64,000 nucleotides of DNA, from positions 1,488,001 to 1,552,000 of the forward strand of contig JAXGOI010000001.1 of the NCBI GenBank assembly GCA_040767605.1. Reading direction: 5' to 3'. How positions within the stretch are numbered: the stretch's first letter is position 1; every line of letters begins with the position of its first letter. Below the pieces are notes generated by a model. That model was not told the origin of the DNA. It saw nothing but the letters and a program-made list of their open reading frames with translations, and ran no database searches. Both the position numbers and the translations under genes were made by a program. Origin of the DNA: JAXGOI01 sp040767605. Lineage in GTDB: Bacteria > Bacillota > Dehalobacteriia > UBA4068. Shown here piece by piece: positions 34,127 through 43,321 of the stretch.

Positions 34127-35278
34127 ATGAAAAAGCTGGCTATATTAGGCTCTACCGGCTCAATCGGCCGGCAGACTCTTGAGGTTATTGATTGGTTCCC
34201 GAAGGATTTTAAAATAGCGGCTTTAACCGGGGGGGATAATATTGAACTTTTGGCCGCCCAGGCTGAAAAATATCGCCCCTCTTTGGTTGTAACCGCAAAC
34301 CCTGAAAAATACCGGGAGCTTAAAGAGAGTTTGCCTAATTTCCCCGCTAAAATTGCAGCAGGGGAGGAAGCACTTTGCGAAGCCGCCGCCTTAAGGGGCT
34401 GCGATATGGTTATTGCCGCTATTTCCGGCGTTGCCGGGCTTTTGCCTGTTTGGGCAGGCTTAAAGGCCGGTAAAGAAATTGCCTTGGCCAATAAAGAAGT
34501 GCTGGTGGCAGCCGGTGAGGCTGTAATGGCCTTGGTAAGAGAAAATAATTTAAGGCTTTTGCCGGTAGACAGCGAGCATTCGGCTATTTTTCAATGCCTT
34601 AAAGGAAATAATGAGGCTCTCCATTCCCTGCTTATTACAGCTTCGGGGGGGCCCTTTAGAGGGAGAAAGCCGGCGGATTTAGAATCAATAACCCCGGATG
34701 AGGCTTTGGCTCATCCTAATTGGAGCATGGGGCCTAAAATTACAATAGATTCCGCTACCCTGATGAATAAGGGTTTAGAGGTTATTGAGGCCCATTGGCT
34801 TTTTAATCTTGAGTATAAAAATATAAAAGTTTTAGTTCATAAAGAAAGTATTATTCACTCTCTGGTTCAGTATGAGGACGGCTCTATTTTGGCTCATTTA
34901 GGCCCCCATGATATGCGTATACCTATTCAATATGCCCTTACCTGGCCGAAAAGAAAGGGCAATCCTTTAAAGCATATAGATTTAGCCGAAATTTCCGCCC
35001 TTCATTTTGAAAGGCCGGATGAAGAGGCCTTTCCCTGCCTGGGCCTTGCCTATCAGGCCGGGGAGCAGGGAGGAACCTTCCCCGCCGCTTTAAATGCGGC
35101 CAATGAGGAACTGGTATGGGCGTTTTTAAAGGGTAAAATATCCTTTGGGGATATACCCCGCTTAAATGAGAAAATACTCTCCCGCCATCATAATTTTAAG
35201 GGCGCCGGCTTAGAGCCTTATTTAGCCGCCGATGCCTGGGCAAGGGAAATATTGCATAAAGACTATTTAAATAGTTAG
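34127..35278 (+). CDS. dxr: 1-deoxy-D-xylulose-5-phosphate reductoisomerase
   Basis: Dxr makes MEP in the non-mevalonate isoprenoid pathway using NADPH. The 383-residue protein has LGSTGSIGRQTLEVI, the ALANKEVLVAAGE segment, PVDSEHSAIFQCL with the metal-binding Asp and Glu, and NWSMGPKITIDSATLMNKGL with EVIEAHWLF. The ATG follows AAGGAG. It is followed by rseP and ispG, the usual clostridial order. Confidence 0.96.
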   Translation: MKKLAILGSTGSIGRQTLEVIDWFPKDFKIAALTGGDNIELLAAQAEKYRPSLVVTANPEKYRELKESLPNFPAKIAAGEEALCEAAALRGCDMVIAAISGVAGLLPVWAGLKAGKEIALANKEVLVAAGEAVMALVRENNLRLLPVDSEHSAIFQCLKGNNEALHSLLITASGGPFRGRKPADLESITPDEALAHPNWSMGPKITIDSATLMNKGLEVIEAHWLFNLEYKNIKVLVHKESIIHSLVQYEDGSILAHLGPHDMRIPIQYALTWPKRKGNPLKHIDLAEISALHFERPDEEAFPCLGLAYQAGEQGGTFPAALNAANEELVWAFLKGKISFGDIPRLNEKILSRHHNFKGAGLEPYLAADAWAREILHKDYLNS

Positions 35279-35291
35279 GGGTGTTTAATTA

Positions 35292-36305
35292 GTGTCTATT
35301 CTCTGGGCCATAATTGCGTTTTGTATTTTAATTATCAGCCATGAATTAGGCCATTTTGCCATGGCAAAGGCCTTCGGCATATATGTTTATGATTTTAACT
35401 TGGGCATGGGGCCGGAAATATTTTCTTATAAGGGTAAGGAAACCAAATATGTTTTCAGGCTTTTACCCATTGGCGGGGCCGTGCGGATGATGGGGGAGGA
35501 TGAGGGCTCGGATAACCCCAGAGCCTTTAACCGCAAGCCTGTGCTTAAAAGAATGGCCGTAATTTTTGCCGGCCCTTTTATGAATTTTATTACCGCCATT
35601 TTAATTTTTATGGTGGTGTTTTTAATGCTCGGAATGCCGACACAAACCAGCCGGGTGGGTATGCCCATACCCGGCCAGGCGGCGGAGGCCGCAGGCATAG
35701 AGGAGGGGGATTTAGTCCTTTCCATTAACGGCCAAGGTGTTGAGGGCTGGATGCAGATGACAGAAATAATCCAGGCCCAAGAGCCCGGAGCTGTTTTAGA
35801 TGTTATAATTAAAAGGGGGGATAATACTCTTCCCCTAACTATTAAACCTTATTTTGATGAAGAAAGCAGCCGCTGGCTTATGGGTATTCAGCCGTTTATG
35901 GAAAAGCGGAGTGTATTTTCCGCCATTGGTTTGGGAGTAAGCCAATCCTATGAGCTTAGCCGTTTGCTTTTAGTTACTTTGGCAAAAATGGTAACCCGCC
36001 AGGTTCCGGCGGATTTGGCAGGCCCCATAGGCGTAGTAAACGCAGTGGGGGAGGCGGCCTCTTCCGGAATGCAGAATTTCCTGATTTTAGTGGGTTTTTT
36101 AAGTATAAACTTAGGTATTATAAACCTTTTGCCCCTGCCGGCCTTAGACGGCAGCCGTCTGGTTTTTTTGGCCCTTGAGGGCATACGGGGTAAACCGATA
36201 GACCCGGAAAAGGAAGGCAGAATTCATTTTATCGGCTTTGCCCTTTTAATGCTTTTAATGGTTATGGTTACCTATAAAGATATTTTAAGGCTTATTCAGG
36301 GCTAG
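35292..36305 (+). CDS. rseP: RIP zinc metalloprotease RseP/RasP
   Basis: Site-2-type intramembrane protease that cleaves anti-sigma factors and leftover signal peptides. The 337-residue protein has the HExxH zinc motif at residues 17-21 (ISHELGHFAMAKAFG), a PDZ domain at about 105-185 (AEAAGIEEGDLVLSINGQGV), and the third zinc ligand in NLLPLPALDGSRLVF. GTG at 35292 has AGGGGTG upstream. Four hydrophobic helices are apparent. It sits between dxr and ispG. Confidence 0.95.
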   Translation: MSILWAIIAFCILIISHELGHFAMAKAFGIYVYDFNLGMGPEIFSYKGKETKYVFRLLPIGGAVRMMGEDEGSDNPRAFNRKPVLKRMAVIFAGPFMNFITAILIFMVVFLMLGMPTQTSRVGMPIPGQAAEAAGIEEGDLVLSINGQGVEGWMQMTEIIQAQEPGAVLDVIIKRGDNTLPLTIKPYFDEESSRWLMGIQPFMEKRSVFSAIGLGVSQSYELSRLLLVTLAKMVTRQVPADLAGPIGVVNAVGEAASSGMQNFLILVGFLSINLGIINLLPLPALDGSRLVFLALEGIRGKPIDPEKEGRIHFIGFALLMLLMVMVTYKDILRLIQG

Positions 36306-36335
36306 TTTTTGATAACTTGGAAAGGTTTTGGCTAT

Positions 36336-37436
36336 ATGGCTTTAAGAGAAATGCGCCGCTTTAGTAAAACTCTGAATTTAGGAGGGGTTTTAATCGGCGG
36401 CGATAATCCGATTACTATACAATCCATGACAAATACCCCAACTGAGGATATTAAGGCTACCGGAGGGCAGATTTTAAAACTGGCCGGGGCCGGGTGTGAG
36501 CTTATCCGCCTGGCGGTACCGGATTTAGACGCGGCCCGGGCTTTGCCTAAGCTGATAAAAGCCTCCCCGGTTCCTTTAATAGCGGATATTCATTTTGATT
36601 ACCGGCTGGCCTTGGAAGCAATTGCCGCCGGAATTGCGGGGCTAAGGCTAAACCCCGGCAATATCGGGAATAAAGAAAGGGTAAAAGAAATAGCCAAAGA
36701 GGCCAAAGAGGCCTCAGTGCCTATTAGGGTAGGGGTTAACGGAGGCTCTTTAGAAAAAAGCCTCCTTCAGAAATATAATGGCCTTTGCCCCGAAGCAATG
36801 GTGGAAAGCGCCTTAAAGCAAATTCAAATATTAGAGGAATGCGGCTTTTTTGAGATTAAAGTCTCTCTTAAAGCCTCTTCACTGCCTTTAACTATCGGGG
36901 CCTACCGCTTAATGGCCCAAAAAACAGATTACCCCCTTCATATCGGCCTTACAGAGGCCGGTACGGTTAAAAGGGGCACCTTACGCTCGGCAATGGGCAT
37001 AGGTATTTTGCTGGCGGAGGGAATAGGGGATACTATAAGGGTATCTCTTACCGGGGACCCTCTTGAGGAGGTTTGGGCCGCCAGGGAAATTTTAAAGGCT
37101 CTGGATTTACGCCGGGAGGGCTTTGAATTTATTTCCTGCCCTACCTGCGGCAGAACATCCATAGATGTTGAAAAAATCGCCGAAGAGGTTGAAAGAACTC
37201 TGGAGGGGCTTAAACCCTCAAGGCCGCTGAAAATTGCCATAATGGGCTGCGTCGTAAACGGCCCCGGGGAGGCCAAAGAGGCCGATGCCGGGATTGCCGG
37301 GGGTAAGGATGAGGGCTTGCTTTTTGCCCGGGGCCAAATTTGTGGCAAATACCCTAATAACCGGCTGGCCGATGCTCTTTTAGCCCAAATTAAGGCAATA
37401 ATTGAGGAAGAAGAGAAAATAAGTAATTTTAATTAA
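36336..37436 (+). CDS. ispG: 4-hydroxy-3-methylbut-2-enyl diphosphate synthase
   Basis: IspG (GcpE) is a [4Fe-4S] enzyme of the MEP pathway. The 366-residue bacterial form has NPITIQSMTNTPTEDIKAT, LRLNPGNIG, and the cluster cysteines in SCPTCGRTSIDV and IMGCVVNGPGEAKEADAGIA. ATG at 36336 is chosen with AAAGG upstream and the start MALREMRRFSKTLNLGG; a TTG at 36309 has no proper site. Its electron donor is ferredoxin or flavodoxin; a ferredoxin gene lies upstream at 30717. Confidence 0.95.
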   Translation: MALREMRRFSKTLNLGGVLIGGDNPITIQSMTNTPTEDIKATGGQILKLAGAGCELIRLAVPDLDAARALPKLIKASPVPLIADIHFDYRLALEAIAAGIAGLRLNPGNIGNKERVKEIAKEAKEASVPIRVGVNGGSLEKSLLQKYNGLCPEAMVESALKQIQILEECGFFEIKVSLKASSLPLTIGAYRLMAQKTDYPLHIGLTEAGTVKRGTLRSAMGIGILLAEGIGDTIRVSLTGDPLEEVWAAREILKALDLRREGFEFISCPTCGRTSIDVEKIAEEVERTLEGLKPSRPLKIAIMGCVVNGPGEAKEADAGIAGGKDEGLLFARGQICGKYPNNRLADALLAQIKAIIEEEEKISNFN

Positions 37437-37525
37437 AACCAAAATAAAATAAGACCTAATTTGAAATTAAGGGCAAAGCTTATACCCTTTATAGTTATAT
37501 ATAATTGATACTGGAGGAATTATTT

Positions 37526-39247
37526 ATGAGAGCAAGCAATCTTTATGCCCCGACACTGCGGGAGATACCGGCGGAGGCGGAAATAATCAGCCATCGCCTG
37601 ATGTTAAGGGCGGGTATGCTCCATAAGGTGGCGGCGGGGATTTATTCTTATTTGCCGCTTTCCTGGAGGGTTATGAGGAAGATAATGGATATTATCCGGG
37701 AAGAAATGGATAAGGCAGGGGGGCAGGAATTATGTATGCCTATTGTTCACCCGGCTGAAATATGGCAGCAAAGCGGCCGCTGGCAGGTATATGGGGATGA
37801 GCTTTGGAGGCTTAAGGATAGAAACGGAAGGGATTTTTGCCTTGGCCCCACCCATGAGGAAATAATAACCCATCATATTAAAGGGGATGTACGCTCCTAT
37901 AAGCAATTGCCCTTAAGGCTTTATCAAATTCAAACAAAATTCAGAGATGAACGCCGCCCCCGTTTCGGGCTGATGCGGGGCCGGGAATTTGTAATGAAGG
38001 ATATGTATTCCTTTGATATTGATAAAGAGGCTTTGGATATTTCCTATGCGTTGCTGCACAGGGCTTATACCAATGTTTTCAGCCGCTGCGGGCTGGATTT
38101 CCGCCCTGTGGAGGCAGATAGCGGAGCCATTGGCGGCAGAGGCAGCCATGAGTTTATGGCCCTGGCGGAATCCGGCGAGGCGGAAATTGCCTATTGCGAT
38201 ACCTGCGGCTATGCCGCCTCTACTGAAATAGCCTCCGTTAACCCGGTTAATTTAAATATAGAGGAAGATATTAAAGAAAAGGAGCTTATTAATACCCCCG
38301 ATTGTACTACTATTCAGGAGGTTTCCGCCTTTTTAAACATAAACCCCAACAGAATTGTAAAAAGCATTTGCTATGAGGCCGATAATAAGCTGATTATGGT
38401 TTTAATCCGCGGGGACAGGCAGGTTAACGAAATTAAGCTAAAAAATGCCTTAAATTGCCTTGAATTAAATTATGCCACAGATGAGGTTTTAAATAAGGCC
38501 GGCCTTAACCCCGGTTATCTTGGCCCTATCGGCGGGAATAGTTTTGAAATTATCGCTGATGATGAAATACCCCTGATGATAAACCATGTTTGCGGGGGAG
38601 GGCAAAAGGATTATCATTTTATTAATGCTAACCCCGGCCGGGATTATAAAATTGAAAGAATTGCCGATTTACGCCTGGTGGAGGCGGGAGAAAAATGCTC
38701 CGCCTGCGGCGGCCTTTTAAAGGTTGCTAGGGGGATTGAGGTTGGGCAAATCTTTAAGCTGCAAACAAAATACAGCGAAAAAATGGGCGCCCGCTATGTG
38801 GATGAAAAAGGCCAGGAGCATGATATAGTAATGGGCTGCTATGGTATTGGCGTAGGCCGTACCATGGCCGCTGTAATCGAGCAAAATAATGATGAAAACG
38901 GGATTATCTGGCCAATGAATATTGCACCCTATCATGCCGTTATCGTCCCGGTTAATGATAAAGACGAGGAATTGGTAAATATATCAGAGGGGCTTTATCA
39001 GGCTTTGCAAAAGGCCGGGGCGGAGGTGGTTTTGGATGACCGTAAAGAGCGCCCGGGGGTAAAATTTAAAGATGCCGATTTAATTGGCTTTCCCCTGCGG
39101 CTGACTGTGGGTAAAAAAACCAAAAACGAAGGCCTTGTAGAAATTAAGCTTCGTAAAAGCGGCGAAGTTTTAGAAATCCCCTTAGAAGAGGCCCCCAAAA
39201 AAGTTTTAGAATTAATCTCTAAACAGGAGAAAGTAAATGACTTTTAA
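37526..39247 (+). CDS. proS: Prolyl-tRNA synthetase
   Basis: Class II synthetase of the bacterial type with the INS editing domain. The 573-residue protein has motif 1 (VMRKIMDIIREEMDKAG), motif 2 region (FRDERRPRFGLMRGREFVMKD), the INS domain at about 225-380 (NPNRIVKSICYEADNKL and GYLGPIGGN), motif 3 (VMGCYGIGVGRTMAAVIEQN) and the C-terminal anticodon-binding domain. ATG at 37526 is chosen with GGAGG 8 bases upstream. The stop overlaps the start of the gamma-carbonic anhydrase gene by 11 bases. Confidence 0.96.
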   Translation: MRASNLYAPTLREIPAEAEIISHRLMLRAGMLHKVAAGIYSYLPLSWRVMRKIMDIIREEMDKAGGQELCMPIVHPAEIWQQSGRWQVYGDELWRLKDRNGRDFCLGPTHEEIITHHIKGDVRSYKQLPLRLYQIQTKFRDERRPRFGLMRGREFVMKDMYSFDIDKEALDISYALLHRAYTNVFSRCGLDFRPVEADSGAIGGRGSHEFMALAESGEAEIAYCDTCGYAASTEIASVNPVNLNIEEDIKEKELINTPDCTTIQEVSAFLNINPNRIVKSICYEADNKLIMVLIRGDRQVNEIKLKNALNCLELNYATDEVLNKAGLNPGYLGPIGGNSFEIIADDEIPLMINHVCGGGQKDYHFINANPGRDYKIERIADLRLVEAGEKCSACGGLLKVARGIEVGQIFKLQTKYSEKMGARYVDEKGQEHDIVMGCYGIGVGRTMAAVIEQNNDENGIIWPMNIAPYHAVIVPVNDKDEELVNISEGLYQALQKAGAEVVLDDRKERPGVKFKDADLIGFPLRLTVGKKTKNEGLVEIKLRKSGEVLEIPLEEAPKKVLELISKQEKVNDF

Positions 39248-39749
39248 AAATTATCAGGGTAAAGGCCCAAAAGTTCATTTAAAAAGTTATATTGCCCCTT
39301 CCGCGGATATTGTCGGCGATGTTGAAATATCCGCCGGCTGCGGCATTTGGTTCGGCACGGTTATCCGGGGGGATATTGCCCCCGTAAGGATAGGAGAAAA
39401 CTCCAATGTGCAGGATAATGCCACAATTCATACCTCAAAAGATTTACCGGTAAAAATCGGCAGCCATGTAACAATCGGCCATAATGCGGTGGTTCATGGC
39501 TGCATAGTTGAAGATAATGTTTTAATCGGCATGAATGCGGTTATTTTAGACGGCGCAAAAATAGGCAAAGGGGCAATTATCGGGGCGGGCTGCCTTATTG
39601 GGGAAAATAAAATAATTCCCCCCCGGGTGCTGGTTGTAGGTATCCCCGGTAAAATAGTTAAAGAATTAGATGAAGAAAGAGAGCAGGGCACCGTAGAGCA
39701 TGCCTTAATGTACCGCAAATTAATGGAAAAGTATTTGGAAGAAGAATAA
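39237..39749 (+). CDS. Gamma-carbonic anhydrase-family hexapeptide protein
   Basis: A 170-residue left-handed beta-helix protein. It has GDVEISAGCGIWFGTVIRGD, NVQDNATIHTSKDLPVKIGS, HVTIGHNAVVHGCIVEDNVL and IGMNAVILDGAKIG. Three histidines (HTSK, GHNAVVHGC) match the zinc ligands of the CaiE/PaaY/YrdA gamma-carbonic anhydrase group. Carbonic anhydrase activity is therefore possible but many members lack it. ATG at 39237 lies inside the end of proS with AGGAG upstream, so translation is coupled. Confidence 0.88.
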   Translation: MTFKNYQGKGPKVHLKSYIAPSADIVGDVEISAGCGIWFGTVIRGDIAPVRIGENSNVQDNATIHTSKDLPVKIGSHVTIGHNAVVHGCIVEDNVLIGMNAVILDGAKIGKGAIIGAGCLIGENKIIPPRVLVVGIPGKIVKELDEEREQGTVEHALMYRKLMEKYLEEE

Positions 39750-39763
39750 TTATTTATTAATCT

Positions 39764-39787
39764 AAAACTCTTGCCAAAAGGAGTTTT
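39764..39787 (+). terminator. Weak hairpin after the hexapeptide-protein gene
   Basis: AAAACTC and GAGTTTT pair around a 10-base loop. The T-run is short, so termination is uncertain. Confidence 0.4.
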
Positions 39788-39804
39788 AAATAGTAAAATA
39801 TAAT

Positions 39805-39818
39805 CGAACACTTGTTTG
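39805..39818. promoter_or_regulatory. LexA (DinR-type) box of recA
   Basis: CGAAC-ACTT-GTTTG matches the Gram-positive SOS box (CGAAC, four bases, GTTYG) and lies 40 bases before the recA start. It predicts LexA repression relieved by DNA damage. Confidence 0.85.
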
Positions 39819-39857
39819 AAGAATATAATTTGCGGGGATTAATTAAGGAGGTTAAGT

Positions 39858-40904
39858 ATGTCCGATAAAAAGCAAGCACTTGATATAGCCCTGGCTCAAA
39901 TAGAAAAGCAGTTTGGTAAAGGTTCCATAATGCGTATGGGGGAGATTTCCGACAAAATGGGCATAGAGGCTATTCCCACCGGGGCTTTGGCCTTAGACCT
40001 TGCCTTAGGAGTGGGGGGAGTGCCCAGGGGCAGGGTTGTGGAAATATACGGGCCGGAATCCTCAGGTAAAACCACAGTGGCCCTGCATATTGTGGCGGAG
40101 GCCCAAAAGCTGGGGGGTACGGCGGCTTTTATTGATGCCGAGCATGCCATGGACCCTATTTACGCTAAAAATCTGGGGGTAGATATTGAGGATTTACTTA
40201 TTTCTCAGCCGGATACCGGCGAGCAGGCTTTAGAAATTGCCGAGGCTTTAGTTCGCAGCGGTGCGGTAGATGTAGTTGTAATAGATTCCGTTGCCGCCCT
40301 GGTACCCAAGACTGAGCTTGAAGGGGATATGGGCGACGCCCATGTGGGTTTGCAGGCTCGCCTTATGTCTCAGGCTCTCCGTAAACTTACAGGCTCAATA
40401 AGCAGGTCTAATACCTGTATTATATTTATTAATCAGCTTAGGGAAAAGGTAGGCGTTATTTTCGGCAACCCGGAAGTTACATCCGGGGGCAGAGCTTTAA
40501 AATTTTATTCATCAGTAAGAATAGAAGTCCGCAGGGGGGAGGTACTTAAAAAAGGTACGGAGCAAATAGGCTGCCGCACAAAAGTAAAGGTTGTTAAAAA
40601 TAAAGTGGCCCCCCCCTTTAGGCAGGCGGCTTTTGATATTATCTTCGGCAGAGGGATTTCTAAAGAGGGTAATATTTTAGATATTGCCGCGGATATGAAG
40701 CTTATAAGCAAAACAGGCTCCTGGTATTCTTATGAAGGGGAGAGAATCGGCCAAGGGCGGGAAAATGCCAAAGAGTATTTGCAGAATAATCCGGAAATCT
40801 GCAATGCTTTGGATTCTAAAATAAGGGAAATGGCTAAAACAATGCAGATTATAGCAGTGGGGGTATCTTCCGCTAATGATGGTGATGGGGAAAATGAGGA
40901 ATAA
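39858..40904 (+). CDS. recA: Recombinase RecA
   Basis: RecA forms filaments for strand exchange and triggers LexA cleavage. The 348-residue protein has ALAQIEKQFGKGSIMRMG, Walker A GPESSGKTTVALHIVA, VVVIDSVAALVPKTELEGDM, the L1-L2 loop region QALRKLTGSISRSNT and NPEVTSGGRALKFYSSVR. The acidic C-terminus ends DGDGENEE. ATG follows AGGAGG. The SOS box at 39805 shows LexA control. recX overlaps the last codons. Confidence 0.97.
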   Translation: MSDKKQALDIALAQIEKQFGKGSIMRMGEISDKMGIEAIPTGALALDLALGVGGVPRGRVVEIYGPESSGKTTVALHIVAEAQKLGGTAAFIDAEHAMDPIYAKNLGVDIEDLLISQPDTGEQALEIAEALVRSGAVDVVVIDSVAALVPKTELEGDMGDAHVGLQARLMSQALRKLTGSISRSNTCIIFINQLREKVGVIFGNPEVTSGGRALKFYSSVRIEVRRGEVLKKGTEQIGCRTKVKVVKNKVAPPFRQAAFDIIFGRGISKEGNILDIAADMKLISKTGSWYSYEGERIGQGRENAKEYLQNNPEICNALDSKIREMAKTMQIIAVGVSSANDGDGENEE

Positions 40905-41403
40905 TAAAGAATTAGGCGGCAGCCCGGAAAAAATTCGGGCCGCCGCTTTGCGTATGCTTACAAGGCGTCCCTATGCCAAAAAAGAGCTGGCCCGCCGCCT
41001 TATAGAAAAAGGCGCTCAAAAGGAGGCTGCCTTAAATATTGTTTCCGCCTTAGAGGAGCAAGGGCTGATAAATGATGAAAAAATGGCGGAGGCCTTTATT
41101 CATTACCGTAAAAGCGTTAATACCCGGGGCGGATATTATATTTTGCGGGAGCTGATTGAAAAAGGCGTTAATAAAGAATTAGCCGCAGATTCCCTTGAGG
41201 AATATTACCCTCAGGAAGAAGAAAGGGAAAATCTTAAAAAGCTGATTAAAAAAAATTTAAAAGCTTTGCCTGCCGATAAAATTAAAAGAAAGCGCCAAAT
41301 AAATAATTTAATCCGTAAAATGACCGCCAGGGGTTTTGCCCTGGGGATGGTGTTTGAGATTTTAGAGGAGGAAGGGCTGGATTCTCTTGACAATGATGAT
41401 TAA
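40894..41403 (+). CDS. recX: Regulatory protein RecX
   Basis: RecX limits RecA filament growth. The protein of about 169 residues has the tandem helical repeats of the family: RAAALRMLTRRPYAKKELAR, RLIEKG, ALEEQGLINDEKMAEAFIHY, GGYYILRELIEKGVNKELA. It overlaps recA. Several ATG codons (40876, 40879, 40885, 40894) are possible; 40894 is picked with GGGGA just upstream, giving an 11-base overlap. Co-transcription with recA places it under LexA as well. Confidence 0.9.
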   Translation: MRNNKELGGSPEKIRAAALRMLTRRPYAKKELARRLIEKGAQKEAALNIVSALEEQGLINDEKMAEAFIHYRKSVNTRGGYYILRELIEKGVNKELAADSLEEYYPQEEERENLKKLIKKNLKALPADKIKRKRQINNLIRKMTARGFALGMVFEILEEEGLDSLDNDD

Positions 41404-41651
41404 ATATAATAAAATAAAAATGTTAAGGTTGATTTATAAGAGTACAACGCTGGGGCTGGAGCTTACAGCTGGTTGTTGCTTCATTCATATAATATGCAAA
41501 ATTTTGCTCTAAATATTAATAGTTGCTTTATTATATATGTGAATCGCCAGCTTTTTGTATCCATCTTTGAGCTATTCGTATTCTGAAATCGAGTTTAACC
41601 TCGATTTTTTTATTTGTTTGATTTATATTCATAATAACAGGAGGTGAAGCA
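41404..41651 (+). promoter_or_regulatory. Leader region of rny with folded segments
   Basis: The 248-base spacer carries ACAAC/GTTGT around GCTG/CAGC near 41444-41477, an AT-rich promoter-like stretch (TTGCTC near 41503 and TATTAT near 41530), and a strong terminator hairpin (41586-41615) only 37 bases before the rny start. This order suggests that transcription may be attenuated before rny. Confidence 0.4.
41586..41615 (+). terminator. Intrinsic terminator upstream of rny
   Basis: AAATCGAG and CTCGATTT pair around TTTAAC, followed by TTTTTATTTG. It may end the recA-recX transcript or act as an attenuator of rny. Confidence 0.8.
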
Positions 41652-43193
41652 ATGCCCTTACCAATTATACTTGCATATATTCTGGGAGGCCTGGCAGTAG
41701 GTTCAATTGCCGGGTACATTATAAGAAAAAACCTCGCGGAGGCTAAAATTAAAACGGCGGAGGAAGCAGCCGCCAGAATTCTAATTGACGCAAAGCGTGA
41801 GGCCGAGGCCAAAACAAAAGAAACCCTTTTAGAAGCTAAAGAAGAGGCTCACCGTTTCCGAATGGAGGCGGAAAGGGAGGTTAAAGAAAGACGCGGCGAT
41901 ATTGCCAGGCAGGAGAAAAGAATTCTTCAAAAAGAAGAGTATTTAGACAGAAAAACAGATTCCATAGAAAAAAGAGATGAAAATATTCGCAAAAAAGAAA
42001 AAGAAATTGAGGAAAAGCGTTGCAAAATAGAAGAAATACATGTTTTAAAGCTTAAAGAGCTGGAGAATATTTCCGGCATTACTTCTCAGGAAGCCAAACA
42101 GATGCTTTTATCCAGCATAGAGGATGAAGTTAAGCATGAAGCGGCGGTAATGATTAAAGATATTGAAAACCAGGCTAAAAACGAGGGAGAAAAAAGAGCC
42201 AGAGAGATTGTGGCTTCCGCTATACAGCGAGTTGCCGCAGACCATGTTGCCGAAACCACGGTTTCAGTTGTACCCCTGCCCAATGAGGAAATGAAAGGCC
42301 GGATTATCGGCAGGGAGGGGCGGAATATCCGCACTCTGGAAACTTTAACCGGAATTGATTTAATTATTGACGATACCCCGGAGGCTGTTATTCTTTCCGG
42401 TTTTGACCCGGTACGCAGGGAGGTAGCCCGGGTTGCCTTAGAAAAGCTTATTTTAGACGGAAGAATTCACCCGGCGAGAATTGAAGAAATGGTAGAAAAA
42501 TCCAAGGCCGAGGTGGATAAAAGGATTTGGGATGAGGGGGAGCAGGCTACATTTGATACCGGAGTTCACGGGCTCCACAGCGAAATAATTAAGCTCTTAG
42601 GCAGACTTAAATTCCGTACCAGCTACGGGCAGAATGTTTTGCAGCATTCCATTGAGGTTGCTCATTTATCCGGCCTGATGGCCGCAGAGCTCGGGGCCGA
42701 TATTACCCTGGCTAAAAGAGCGGGGCTTCTTCACGATTTAGGCAAGGCAGTAGACCATGAGGTTGAAGGGCCTCATGTAACCATAGGCGCAGATTTAGCC
42801 AGAAAATATAAAGAAAGCGAAGAGGTAATCCATGCTATTGCCGCCCACCATGGGGATATAGAGGTAAACAGCCTGGAGGCCGCTTTAGTGCAGGCGGCGG
42901 ATGCCATTTCCGCAGCCCGCCCCGGGGCTCGCCGCGAAACCCTGGAGTATTATATTAAGCGCTTGCAAAAGCTGGAGGAAATTGCCAATTCCTTTGAAGG
43001 GGTGGAGAAATCCTTCGCTATTCAGGCCGGGCGGGAAATTCGGATTATTGTAAAGCCTGAAAAGGTTGATGACCTTACGGCTGTCCGTTTTGCCAGGGAT
43101 ATTGTTAAAAAGATTGAATCCGAGCTGGAATACCCCGGCCAGATAAAGGTTATTGTCATCCGGGAAACCAGAGTAGTGGATTATGCCAAGTAA
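41652..43193 (+). CDS. rny: Ribonuclease Y
   Basis: Membrane-anchored endoribonuclease that starts mRNA decay in Firmicutes. The 513-residue protein has an N-terminal membrane helix (ILAYILGGLAVGSIAGYII), a long coiled coil at about 28-185, a KH domain (NEEMKGRIIGREGRNIRTLE) and an HD domain with LLHDLGKAVDHE. The C-terminus is the conserved family tail (VIVIRETRVVDYAK). ATG follows AGGAGG. A terminator separates it from ymdB. See the upstream leader hairpin. Confidence 0.97.
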   Translation: MPLPIILAYILGGLAVGSIAGYIIRKNLAEAKIKTAEEAAARILIDAKREAEAKTKETLLEAKEEAHRFRMEAEREVKERRGDIARQEKRILQKEEYLDRKTDSIEKRDENIRKKEKEIEEKRCKIEEIHVLKLKELENISGITSQEAKQMLLSSIEDEVKHEAAVMIKDIENQAKNEGEKRAREIVASAIQRVAADHVAETTVSVVPLPNEEMKGRIIGREGRNIRTLETLTGIDLIIDDTPEAVILSGFDPVRREVARVALEKLILDGRIHPARIEEMVEKSKAEVDKRIWDEGEQATFDTGVHGLHSEIIKLLGRLKFRTSYGQNVLQHSIEVAHLSGLMAAELGADITLAKRAGLLHDLGKAVDHEVEGPHVTIGADLARKYKESEEVIHAIAAHHGDIEVNSLEAALVQAADAISAARPGARRETLEYYIKRLQKLEEIANSFEGVEKSFAIQAGREIRIIVKPEKVDDLTAVRFARDIVKKIESELEYPGQIKVIVIRETRVVDYAK

Positions 43194-43202
43194 ATTGTTT
43201 TT

Positions 43203-43230
43203 TAAGCGCCCTTTTAGGGCGCTTTTCTTT
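43203..43230 (+). terminator. Terminator after rny
   Basis: GCGCCC (43206-43211) and GGGCGC (43217-43222) pair with flanking A/T pairs, followed by TTTTCTTTTT. Confidence 0.85.
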
Positions 43231-43321
43231 TTCCGCTATTTACTTTGCCCTTTGATTTTTCTCTTTTTAAGTGTTAATATAAAATAGCAGATAATTCAAA
43301 ATTATAAAGGGGGGCCCTTCC

